From CAYYEF01 sp964470825 (GTDB lineage: Bacteria > Patescibacteriota > Minisyncoccia > Phycocordibacterales > JAACPR01): a stretch of DNA of 8,649 nt. Under the pieces are notes generated by a model, which did no database searches, was not told the DNA's origin, and saw nothing but the letters and a program-made list of their open reading frames with translations. The stretch is from positions 1 through 8,649 of the forward strand of contig CAYYEF010000022.1 of the NCBI GenBank assembly GCA_964470825.1, written 5' to 3'. The position numbers and the translations under genes were made by a program. Position 1 is the first letter of the stretch; each line of letters opens with the position of its first letter. Below are positions 1 through 5,941 of this stretch, one piece after another.

Positions 1-55
1 CGGCAAAAAATCGAGTCTTTGGATTTTGTTTTAGTTTTTCAATATCTTGTTCCAT
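1..55 (-). CDS. N-terminal fragment of a CDS running off the left edge (possibly peptide chain release factor 1)
   Basis: Reading leftward from an ATG at 53-55, 18 codons remain open to the window edge: MEQDIEKLKQNPKTRFFA. An in-frame TAA lies two codons upstream (59-61), so this ATG is the first possible one in the frame. The short charged helical opening and the position directly downstream of rpmE are compatible with prfA (release factor 1), which often follows rpmE and can have a shortened N-terminus in Patescibacteria. That is inference from context: 18 residues cannot identify the family. There is no Shine-Dalgarno sequence (upstream GAAATTAAAAA). It may be read through from rpmE or have its own weak AT-rich promoter. 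Confidence 0.45.
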   Translation of the reverse strand, partial: MEQDIEKLKQNPKTRFFA

Positions 56-96
56 TTTTTAATTTCAGAATTGATTTTAAATTTTTATTGCAAAAA

Positions 97-128
97 TAAA
101 ATCGCCTATTATATTGTAGACGATTTTA
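97..128 (-). terminator. Possible weak intrinsic terminator after rpmE
   Basis: A stem-loop starts 11 bp after the rpmE stop. Positions 97-108 pair with 117-128 (arms TAAAATCG-c-CTA and TAG-a-CGATTTTA, one C/A mismatch) around the loop 109-116. In the minus direction it is followed by five T and then GCAATAAAAA. The stem is AT-rich and the T tract is short, so termination may be partial, letting some transcription continue into the gene at the left edge. Confidence 0.4.
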
Positions 129-138
129 GAAAAAGTAG

Positions 139-411
139 TTAATTCTTTTTAGTTGCAGGTTTTTTAGATTGAGCCATTCTAGCCTTGAATTTCTCTACAC
201 GACCAGCAGTATCAACAACTGTTTCCTTACCTGTATAGAAAGGATGTGAAGCACTTGAGATTTCAACGTGATATACAGGATATTCGTTTCCATCTTCAAA
301 TTTTGCTGTTTCATTTGTCTTAACAGTTGAATCAACTAAAAACTTTTCGCCGCTTGTATCGTCGATAAAGATAACTTTTCTATTATTTTCTGGATGAATT
401 TCTTTTTGCAT
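139..411 (-). CDS. rpmE2: 50S ribosomal protein L31, type B (zinc-independent)
   Basis: This is a 90-residue large-subunit ribosomal protein that contributes to the intersubunit bridge near the central protuberance. The type B signature is clear: VEISSASHPFYTG (49-61) followed by DTAGRVEKF (67-75), and STVKTNETAKFEDGNEYPV (28-46). It has no cysteine at all, so the CxxC zinc ribbon of type A L31 is absent and the protein should not need zinc. A lysine-rich tail (83-90) extends the C-terminus. The ATG at 409-411 is the family start (MQKEIHPE matches the usual opening). It lies 10 bp after a TGATAAAGT extended -10 element, with no Shine-Dalgarno sequence, suggesting a nearly leaderless message. 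The stop is TAA. The gene upstream is the unrelated transglycosylase. Confidence 0.95.
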   Translation of the reverse strand: MQKEIHPENNRKVIFIDDTSGEKFLVDSTVKTNETAKFEDGNEYPVYHVEISSASHPFYTGKETVVDTAGRVEKFKARMAQSKKPATKKN

Positions 412-421
412 TTGTCAAAAG

Positions 422-450
422 ACTTTATCAAAAATCATTAAAAATGGCAA
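422..450 (-). promoter_or_regulatory. Promoter of rpmE2
   Basis: On the minus strand, a -35 box TTGCCA (445-450, 5 of 6 to TTGACA) is separated by 17 bp from a -10 box TAAAGT (422-427), which is preceded by TGA (extended -10). Ten bases separate the -10 box from the ATG, so a start about 7 bp downstream would leave a 5' leader of only about 4 nt. The predicted sites were read by eye and are unproven. Confidence 0.5.
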
Positions 451-465
451 GAGTCATTTAAAATC

Positions 466-1833
466 CTAATCATCAACCTCTTTCAAGAAATCAATTTGTT
501 TCTGCATTTCTGTAGCATGATTTAATACGCTTGTTGCATAACCTTTTCCATACAATTGCCAATTTCCTCCTGCATAATAACGTCCTGCAGCCTGGAATTC
601 TGCACTATATCCTCCGCCAGCACCGCCTAAATCTTTTAATAATAGACCTGAAGCCGTGATTGCGTGTTCTGGATTCCAAGGATTTGGATATACCCCAAAA
701 ATACTCTGGAGACGAGGTATGTAGCTAACCCAAGTAGATGGAATAAATTGAGACGGACCCATCGCACCACCATAACCAACAGAAAGAGGGCATGAAACTT
801 TTGTAGTTAGAGGGTCTTTTCCTAGTGTCTCTAAAATTGTTTGTAGTGTTGGCAAGTCTCTAGTTGGATGAATACCATTTGAAAAAGTATTACCAGAATT
901 AACACTCTGAGTTTGTCCGCTATCTAAATCAGTAATAACACAAGAGCCAACATTTTGTCCTATATTACTTTCTTGTTTTAAAATACCTAAAATAAACGCA
1001 GCTCTAACACCAGTATTTTTTTCAGCCTCTTCAGCATATTTCAAAGCATCTCCAAATTGAATTCCGCCACTATCACGCAATTGAAACAAGGCGGCTCGAA
1101 TAGAGGCAGCTTTAGCCTGTTTTTCTTTTAAAATTTTCTGATATTGAGCCTCTGATTGTTTACTAGCACTAAGTAATGTATCTTTCTCACCCTTTTTTAC
1201 AGCAACGGTATTTTTACTAACTTCGATTGCCTTCTGACGATCACGTTCCGCATTTTGTTTTTCCTCTAAAGTCAAACGTTCTTTCTCTGTCTCACCTTTA
1301 ATAATTCTTATCTCTTCAAATAATTTTTCTAATTGTTTTTGTAGAGCATTATAAGAATCTAAATCTACGAAAAAATCAGATAGATTTTCACTACCCAATA
1401 AAATCTCTGGTAATGAATAATTATCCCTGTCGTTAGTTTTTTTAACTAGCTCAGCTAAAGATTCTTTACTTCTTTCTACCTTTTCATTTAATTCAGTTAC
1501 AGTTTTATTTTTTAAATTAATTTCTTTACTTAATTTTTCGATTTCTAATTTCTTTTTTTTAATATTAAGTTCTGCTTGTTTTATTTGATCATTTAGGATA
1601 TTAACATCTCTTTGTATGGTAGCAGTCTGTCCCTTTTGGGCATCTAAAGAGGCCTGAAGTTCTCTTTGTTCTGCTTCAATTTTTTCAAGCTCTTCTCGTA
1701 ATTCTGCTTCTCTTTCATCAATATTTGTTTGTGCATAAACAAGAGAATTAATATTAAAAAATATAATAGTAAAAATAAATAAAACTATTATATATACATT
1801 ATTTTTATTTTTTAAATAAAAAGACGAAAACAT
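466..1833 (-). CDS. Secreted coiled-coil protein with a C-terminal lytic transglycosylase (SLT/MltB-like) domain
   Basis: This 455-residue exported protein probably cleaves peptidoglycan glycan strands during growth or division. Residues 13-34 form a hydrophobic signal segment ending LVYA|QT, a likely signal peptidase I site. Residues 36-135 and about 160-250 are charged heptad-rich coiled coils resembling the EnvC/PcsB-type regulatory coils. The catalytic domain spans about 255-450. E288 in ILKQESNIG is the expected catalytic acid, and GAMGPSQFIPSTW (356-368) is the signature of the MltB/SLT_2 group. C298 and C348 could form a disulfide outside the cell. The C-terminal motif AAGRYYAGGNW (415-425) fits the family. 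The ATG lies 12 bp from a TGATATAAT element, and the gene is separated from upstream rplY by a strong terminator, so it is probably a single-gene unit. The stop is TAG. The exact family and specificity are not certain; it could be an amidase activator with a muramidase-like fold. Confidence 0.85.
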   Translation of the reverse strand: MFSSFYLKNKNNVYIIVLFIFTIIFFNINSLVYAQTNIDEREAELREELEKIEAEQRELQASLDAQKGQTATIQRDVNILNDQIKQAELNIKKKKLEIEKLSKEINLKNKTVTELNEKVERSKESLAELVKKTNDRDNYSLPEILLGSENLSDFFVDLDSYNALQKQLEKLFEEIRIIKGETEKERLTLEEKQNAERDRQKAIEVSKNTVAVKKGEKDTLLSASKQSEAQYQKILKEKQAKAASIRAALFQLRDSGGIQFGDALKYAEEAEKNTGVRAAFILGILKQESNIGQNVGSCVITDLDSGQTQSVNSGNTFSNGIHPTRDLPTLQTILETLGKDPLTTKVSCPLSVGYGGAMGPSQFIPSTWVSYIPRLQSIFGVYPNPWNPEHAITASGLLLKDLGGAGGGYSAEFQAAGRYYAGGNWQLYGKGYATSVLNHATEMQKQIDFLKEVDD

Positions 1834-1845
1834 ATAGCGCGATTA

Positions 1846-1854
1846 ATTATATCA
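1846..1854 (-). promoter_or_regulatory. Extended -10 promoter of the lytic transglycosylase gene
   Basis: On the minus strand the sequence TGATATAAT is a perfect -10 hexamer with the TGn extension. The -35 position (1869-1874, CTTTAT) is poor, as is typical of extended -10 promoters. The ATG follows 12 bp after the hexamer, so the 5' leader would be about 6 nt, too short for a Shine-Dalgarno site. Confidence 0.6.
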
Positions 1855-1885
1855 CATGAGTTTTTTGGATAAAGTCTTTCAAAAG

Positions 1886-1916
1886 AAAAAATCACTTCAT
1901 TTTGAAGTGATTTTTT
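1886..1916 (-). terminator. Strong intrinsic terminator of rplY
   Basis: This is a perfect 14-bp hairpin. Positions 1886-1899 (AAAAAATCACTTCA) pair with 1903-1916 around a 3-nt loop. Being symmetric with A/T ends, it has a T tract on either strand and could act in both directions. Only the minus direction has a gene ending here: it starts 12 bp past the rplY stop. It isolates rplY transcription from the downstream transglycosylase promoter. Confidence 0.85.
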
Positions 1917-1927
1917 AATTATCTAGA

Positions 1928-2557
1928 TTATTCTTCAGTCTCTTCTTTACCTTTTTTCTCTACTTCAATACTTGAAAGGTCAACAGTGGCAGCAGTATCA
2001 TCAATAACTTCTTCTTTGTGTTCTTGTACCAAAGCGATTACTTCTTCTGCATCTGTTACTAATTCCACTCCGGCAGGAAGTTTAATATCTGAAGCATGAA
2101 TTTGAGATTCAAAATCAACAAGTGATGAAATGTCGACTTCTATTGCATGTGGCAAATCTTTTGGCATAGCCTTAATTTCGATTTCATGAGCAACTTTTAC
2201 CAATACTCCACCAAGGGTTTTTTCAGCTGGAGCCTGACCTACGAATTCAAGTGGAACTGCAACTTCAACTTTTTTACCTTTTTCTATAACATAAAAGTCA
2301 GCATGAATTGGACGATGTGAGATAGCGTCAAATTGCACGTCATGAATCAATGTTTCATGATCTTCACTTCCATCATTAAGAGTAATAATAGCTGATTCTC
2401 CAGCTTCTTTATATACTTTCATGAATTCAACTTCTTTTAATTTGATTGATGTTGAATCTTGTTTTGGACCATAAAAAACAGCAGGGATAAATCCGCTTTC
2501 TCTTAATTGTGCAGAGTTTTCATTTCCGCCTCTAATTTCAGCTTTAATTGTTAACAT
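1928..2557 (-). CDS. rplY: 50S ribosomal protein L25/general stress protein CTC (long form)
   Basis: This 209-residue protein binds 5S rRNA in the large ribosomal subunit. The N-terminal L25 domain (about 4-89) shows the family pattern with RGGNENSAQLRESGFIPAV (9-27) followed by FYGP, and the DAISHRPIHADFY segment (77-89) near its end. The C-terminal TL5/CTC beta domain (about 97-180) contains VPLEFVGQAPAEKTLGGVL (101-119) and the DLPHAIEVDISSL segment (134-146). An acidic, low-complexity tail (181-209, rich in E, D and K) finishes the protein. Length and two-domain layout match the CTC form rather than the short E. coli L25. The ATG at 2555-2557 is the only reasonable start; it lies 10 bp after a TATACT -10 box and has no Shine-Dalgarno sequence. 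The stop is TAA and a strong terminator follows. It lies 46 bp downstream of the aldolase gene but has its own promoter-like sequence. Confidence 0.95.
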   Translation of the reverse strand: MLTIKAEIRGGNENSAQLRESGFIPAVFYGPKQDSTSIKLKEVEFMKVYKEAGESAIITLNDGSEDHETLIHDVQFDAISHRPIHADFYVIEKGKKVEVAVPLEFVGQAPAEKTLGGVLVKVAHEIEIKAMPKDLPHAIEVDISSLVDFESQIHASDIKLPAGVELVTDAEEVIALVQEHKEEVIDDTAATVDLSSIEVEKKGKEETEE

Positions 2558-2567
2558 AGTGGGATAA

Positions 2568-2595
2568 AGTATACATATAAATATTTAAAAGTAAA
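2568..2595 (-). promoter_or_regulatory. Probable promoter of rplY
   Basis: On the minus strand a -10 box TATACT (2568-2573, 5 of 6) lies 16 bp from a weak -35 box TTTACT (2590-2595). The rplY ATG starts 10 bp after the -10, predicting a leader of about 3 nt. It falls in the 46-bp gap after the aldolase stop. A 6-bp A/T hairpin (2587-2602) overlaps the -35 box but lacks a T tract. Confidence 0.45.
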
Positions 2596-2603
2596 GACTT
2601 TTC

Positions 2604-3632
2604 TTAATCTAACCATTCCATTTCAACACTATATTTACCTGAATCTGCCAAATGATTCATATCTAGACGATCCCTAAAGGCTTCTCTTGCAATACCTATA
2701 TTTTCAGGTTTTCCTGCCCAAGCTCGCAATGCAGGGTCTTGTAAGGCCCTAGCGTACGAGAAAGCAATCTCCCAAGGCAAAGGCTCTTTTTCAGCAATAG
2801 CATCAAAGTGAGCTGTGGCCTCAACTGGTGTTTGGCCTCCAGACAAAAAGACTACCCCGCCAACATTTTCCGGAACACTTTCTCTAAGCATTTTAATTGT
2901 ATATTCAGAAACTTCAGAAGGGCTAGCTTCGTCAGCATTTCTATTACCATTTATAACCATGCTAGTTTTTAAAATTAGACCAGGAAGATAAACATTGTAT
3001 CTATTCAATGATTCGAAAAGAGACGATATTATTTTTTTTGTTACTTTATAAGAAGTTTCTATACTATGATCACCTGTTATTAAAACTTCTGGTTCAACAA
3101 TAGGAACAATATTATTTTTTTGAGAAATTAAAGCATACTGAGATAAAATATTTGTATTTTCAATAATAGCTAAACTACTAGGCAAACCACCCTTTTCATC
3201 AATAATAAAAACAGCACGCCACTTTGAAAATTTAGCACCGAATTCGGCATATTTTTTTATCCTAATCTCTAAATCATCAAGTCCTGTTGTTATAAGTTCT
3301 TTGGAACTATTTGGAAATTCTTTAGTGCCAGTGTCTACTTTTATACCAGGTAAAATCCCCCTCTCTTCAAGGGATTCTGTAAATAATTTTTTATCACTAT
3401 TTTTTTGCCAAAATGTTTCATCATATAAAATGACCCCGGAAACAAATTTTTCTAAATTAGGAGTTTCTAAAAGGATCTCTCTATATTGTCTACGAGTCTC
3501 TTCTGTAATATCTCCATCACAGTATTCTTGTAATCTTTTTGTTGCAGTAGTATTACTTTCATCAGCGGCTAATATTCCCTTACCACTCTCAAGCAATTTT
3601 GAAACAATATCATTTAAAATATCTTTATTCAT
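2604..3632 (-). CDS. Class I (Schiff-base) fructose-bisphosphate aldolase
   Basis: This 342-residue cytoplasmic enzyme cleaves fructose 1,6-bisphosphate to dihydroxyacetone phosphate and glyceraldehyde 3-phosphate, or condenses them in reverse. It is of the eukaryote-type class I fold. GKGILAADES (17-26) carries the active-site Asp (D24). GIKVD (96-100) carries K98, and FSKWR (135-139) carries K137. VEPEV (179-183) has the two glutamates. K222 in LILKTSMV is the Schiff-base lysine. LSGGQTP (263-269) and SYARALQ (292-298) form the phosphate site. No divalent metal ligands are needed. The C-terminus ends EWLD without the terminal Tyr of animal aldolases. The ATG at 3630-3632 lies 6 bp from an extended -10 TGATAAAAT, so the mRNA may begin at the start codon itself. 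The gene diverges from the PfkB-type kinase. Confidence 0.95.
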   Translation of the reverse strand: MNKDILNDIVSKLLESGKGILAADESNTTATKRLQEYCDGDITEETRRQYREILLETPNLEKFVSGVILYDETFWQKNSDKKLFTESLEERGILPGIKVDTGTKEFPNSSKELITTGLDDLEIRIKKYAEFGAKFSKWRAVFIIDEKGGLPSSLAIIENTNILSQYALISQKNNIVPIVEPEVLITGDHSIETSYKVTKKIISSLFESLNRYNVYLPGLILKTSMVINGNRNADEASPSEVSEYTIKMLRESVPENVGGVVFLSGGQTPVEATAHFDAIAEKEPLPWEIAFSYARALQDPALRAWAGKPENIGIAREAFRDRLDMNHLADSGKYSVEMEWLD

Positions 3633-3638
3633 TTTGAT

Positions 3639-3668
3639 ATTTTATCATCTTATTCTATTTTTAGACAA
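3639..3668 (-). promoter_or_regulatory. Promoter of the class I aldolase gene
   Basis: On the minus strand the -35 box is TTGTCT (3663-3668, 4 of 6). An 18-bp spacer follows, then -10 TAAAAT (3639-3644) preceded by TGA (3645-3647). Six bases separate the hexamer from the ATG, so +1 is predicted to be the A of the start codon. The -35 region overlaps the upstream sequence of the opposing kinase promoter. Confidence 0.55.
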
Positions 3669-3677
3669 AGTTTTTTC

Positions 3678-3686
3678 TGATATAAT
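3678..3686 (+). promoter_or_regulatory. Extended -10 promoter of the PfkB-family kinase gene
   Basis: TGATATAAT, a perfect hexamer with TGn extension, lies 9 bp before the ATG at 3696; the predicted leader is about 3 nt. The region 17 bp upstream (3658-3663, TTTTTA) is a poor -35. The upstream sequence is shared back-to-back with the aldolase promoter, so a regulator bound between them could affect both. Confidence 0.6.
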
Positions 3687-3695
3687 TTATTAAAT

Positions 3696-4715
3696 ATGAT
3701 AAATCTTTTTAAAAAGAAAACTGAAATTGATCTTGTTGGCGTAGGAGACATTGTTGTAGATACTTTTATAGAACTTATTGACGCGTGGATAGAAAATGAT
3801 AATCCTCAAAAGGCTCGTGAATTATGCATGCGTTTTGGAGACAAAATACCTTATAAACAAGAAGTATCTGTTTACGGCACCGGAAATAGTATAAATGCTG
3901 CTCATGCAGCTAATAGACTTGGTTTAAAAACTGCAGTTATTACAGATTTAGGAAATGATGATTTAGGAATCCAATGTCTAAACCATTTAAACAAAACTGG
4001 CATTGATACAAAAGGAATCACAGTTCATAAAAACAAAACCACAAATCATAATTTCGTATTACGCTACAAAGAAGATAGAACTATATTAGTGCATCACAAC
4101 GAATATAATTATTCTCTTCCTAAAAATATTAAGTTTACTCCAAAATGGATATATCTTAGTTCCCTAGCAAAAAACTCTTTAGGTTATCACTCTGAAATTT
4201 TAAGTTTTTTAAATAGAAATCCGAATGTAAAATTAGCTTTCCAACCAGGGACTTTTCAAATAAAACTTGGCTCTGAAAAATTATCAGATCTATACAAACG
4301 TTCTGAAATTTTCTTCTGCAACAAAGAAGAGGCTCAATCAATTTTAAAAACCTCTGAAACAAACATTTCTATCCTATTAGAAATGATGCGAGCACTTGGT
4401 CCCAAAATAGTCGTGATTACTGATGGTCCCCTTGGTGCTTATGTTTTTGATGGAATAAAAAAAATCCACGGTATGATGTTCCCTGATATTGCCCCCCCAA
4501 TAGATAGAACTGGTGCAGGGGATGCTTTTGCAAGCACCTTTACTTCTGCCATTATTTTAGGTAAAGATATTGAAACAGCCTTACGCTTCGCACCTATAAA
4601 TTCTATGAGTGTAGTTCAATATATTGGAGCACAGGCTGGACATTTAACAATTTCTCAAATAGAAGAATTTTTAAAAAACGCTCCAGAAAACTATATACCT
4701 CAAATTATTAAATAA
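3696..4715 (+). CDS. PfkB/ribokinase-family carbohydrate kinase
   Basis: This 339-residue cytoplasmic kinase transfers phosphate from ATP to a sugar or sugar phosphate; the substrate cannot be read from the sequence. The N-terminal part shows VGVGDIVVDTF (14-24) and the substrate-side segment GTGNSINAAHAANRLG (61-76), corresponding to the GGxGxN region of ribokinases. AVITDLGNDDLG (80-91) follows. The Mg/ATP segment NKEEA is at 209-213, VVITDGPLGAYV at 239-250, and the PfkB signature DRTGAGDAF at 270-278 has the anion hole GAGD and catalytic base D276. The length is usual for the family. It diverges from the aldolase and lies beside pentose phosphate genes, so fructose-6-phosphate, ribose or another central sugar is plausible but unproven. 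A mini-gene follows after 9 bp. The start has no Shine-Dalgarno sequence; the stop is TAA. Confidence 0.9.
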   Translation: MINLFKKKTEIDLVGVGDIVVDTFIELIDAWIENDNPQKARELCMRFGDKIPYKQEVSVYGTGNSINAAHAANRLGLKTAVITDLGNDDLGIQCLNHLNKTGIDTKGITVHKNKTTNHNFVLRYKEDRTILVHHNEYNYSLPKNIKFTPKWIYLSSLAKNSLGYHSEILSFLNRNPNVKLAFQPGTFQIKLGSEKLSDLYKRSEIFFCNKEEAQSILKTSETNISILLEMMRALGPKIVVITDGPLGAYVFDGIKKIHGMMFPDIAPPIDRTGAGDAFASTFTSAIILGKDIETALRFAPINSMSVVQYIGAQAGHLTISQIEEFLKNAPENYIPQIIK

Positions 4716-4724
4716 GACACATAA

Positions 4725-4874
4725 ATGAGCATTGGAAAGATTTTATATTACATATTATATGTACCAGTACTTTTAGCTACTGGAATATATTACATATTTC
4801 ACTTCATAGATTTCATGATGGAAATTGCAGTAGATATGATGGAAGACTTATTAGACCAAATCAAAGAATTTTAA
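4725..4874 (+). CDS. Small single-pass membrane protein, 49 residues, unknown function
   Basis: An ATG at 4725 opens a 49-codon frame ending in TAA at 4872-4874, and it fills the gap between the kinase stop and the convergent transketolase gene. The protein starts MSIGKILYYILYVPVLLATG. A hydrophobic segment rich in Y, I, L and V spans about residues 5-30, followed by an acidic amphipathic tail (MMEIAVDMMEDLLDQIKEF, 31-49). It therefore looks like a membrane anchor with a cytoplasmic or periplasmic helix. The 9-bp gap to the kinase suggests co-transcription. No Shine-Dalgarno sequence is present (upstream GACACATAA), as elsewhere here. No family is recognised. Support is from frame, membrane pattern and lack of competing ORFs; translation is not proven. 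Confidence 0.55.
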   Translation: MSIGKILYYILYVPVLLATGIYYIFHFIDFMMEIAVDMMEDLLDQIKEF

Positions 4875-4890
4875 TTTTACTCTTTAAGAT

Positions 4891-5901
4891 TTATTTTATA
4901 TCTTTATATTTTTCAAGAATTTTATTTTTAATACTAATTGCATCAAGACCATATTTTTCGATTAATTCAAAAGGTTTACCTGACTGACCAAATTTATCTT
5001 CTACCCCAATAAAGCCTATTTTTATTGGGTTTTTTTGAGATAAAAATTCAGAAATAGCACTTCCAAGTCCCCCAGCAACTTGATGTTCTTCAACAGTAAA
5101 AATCATTTTTGAATTCTTGGCATATTTTAAAATAGTATTTTCATCAAGTGGTTTTATTGTATGAATATTTACAACTGCAATTTTAAAGTTATTTTTTTCA
5201 GAAAGTTCTTTGGCAACGATAAGTGCATTATGGACCAAAAATCCTGTAGCGAAAATTGTAAAATCTAGAACTTCATCAAAATTAATAACACTTTGAAATA
5301 AAACATTTGCCTTCCCGATTTCAAAAGGAGTGTTGCTAGTTGTTATAACAGGAGTCTTTTCACGACCAAGACGCAAATAGGTTGGTTTATTATTTTTTGC
5401 ACAGACTAGAGTAGCTTTTTCAGCTTCAACAGAATCACAAGGTGATATTACAACCATGTTTGGGATAACCCTCATTAAAGCAATATCTTCTAAAGCTTGA
5501 TGTGTTCCACCATCTGGTCCTGTTGTCAGACCAGCATGTGAGCCTACAATTTTAACTGGTTGGTCATTATAAGCCACAGTAGTGCGAATCTGTTCCCAAT
5601 TTCTTCCCGGATTAAACATTGCATAACTTGTGGCAAAAGGAATTTTTCCCATATGCGCCATACCAGAAGCAACACTAGCTAAATTTTGTTCTGCAATTCC
5701 AACTTCAAAAAATCTTTCTGGAAACTTTTTAGAAAATTCTTCAGCTCGAGTAGATTCATTTAAATCAGCGGTCAAAACTACAACGTTTTGATCAACCTCT
5801 CCTGCTTTAACTACCCCACTACCAAAACCATCTCTGATTGGTTTTTTCTCTATATCAGCTTCAAATATTTTTGGATTAAGTTTTGCTTCTGGTTTTATCA
5901 T
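4891..5901 (-). CDS. Transketolase, C-terminal half (pyrimidine-binding and C-terminal domains)
   Basis: This is the second subunit of a split transketolase. With the N-terminal half encoded upstream it forms the thiamine-diphosphate enzyme moving two-carbon ketol units between pentose phosphates, erythrose 4-phosphate and hexose/triose phosphates. The pyrimidine domain covers about 20-190. FFEVGIAEQN (64-73) has E71, the expected glutamate that activates ThDP. SHAGLTTGPDGGTHQALED (121-139) contributes H122, D130 and H134 to substrate binding, and LRLGRE (176-181) contributes an arginine. The C-terminal domain (about 205-336) contains TVEEHQVAGGLGSAI (269-283). At 336 residues it matches split-type subunits. 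DXS and other ThDP enzymes share parts of this fold, but the motifs and partner gene favour transketolase. It lies 40 bp after the N-terminal half, probably in the same operon; its ATG has no Shine-Dalgarno sequence. Confidence 0.93.
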   Translation of the reverse strand: MIKPEAKLNPKIFEADIEKKPIRDGFGSGVVKAGEVDQNVVVLTADLNESTRAEEFSKKFPERFFEVGIAEQNLASVASGMAHMGKIPFATSYAMFNPGRNWEQIRTTVAYNDQPVKIVGSHAGLTTGPDGGTHQALEDIALMRVIPNMVVISPCDSVEAEKATLVCAKNNKPTYLRLGREKTPVITTSNTPFEIGKANVLFQSVINFDEVLDFTIFATGFLVHNALIVAKELSEKNNFKIAVVNIHTIKPLDENTILKYAKNSKMIFTVEEHQVAGGLGSAISEFLSQKNPIKIGFIGVEDKFGQSGKPFELIEKYGLDAISIKNKILEKYKDIK

Positions 5902-5941
5902 TTTATTTTTAAAAAATTTTTATGAAATCTTAATTTTATTT

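Noticed and set aside
442..459. Possible terminator hairpin after the transglycosylase gene
   Set aside because: The stem is short with one mismatch on the minus strand, and it overlaps the better-supported -35 box of rpmE2.
421..2570. Word ACTTTATC shared by three intergenic regions (422-429 plus; 1868-1875 and 2563-2570 minus)
   Set aside because: It falls at different distances and orientations relative to the promoters, and part of it is -10-like sequence; 8-9 bp A/T-rich matches are likely by chance in such a genome.
2587..2602. AAAAGT/ACTTTT hairpin just after the aldolase stop
   Set aside because: It has six pairs, only one of them G-C, and no T tract; such stems are expected by chance in A/T-rich gaps.
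3301..3693. 130-codon plus-strand open frame
   Set aside because: It lies almost wholly antisense to the aldolase gene, whose active-site motifs are intact; its translation shows no domain pattern. Its 3' end only runs through the divergent promoter region.
4860..4905. A/T-rich imperfect hairpins between the convergent mini-gene and transketolase gene
   Set aside because: The stems are five pairs with large loops and overlap coding sequence; no convincing terminator for either direction.
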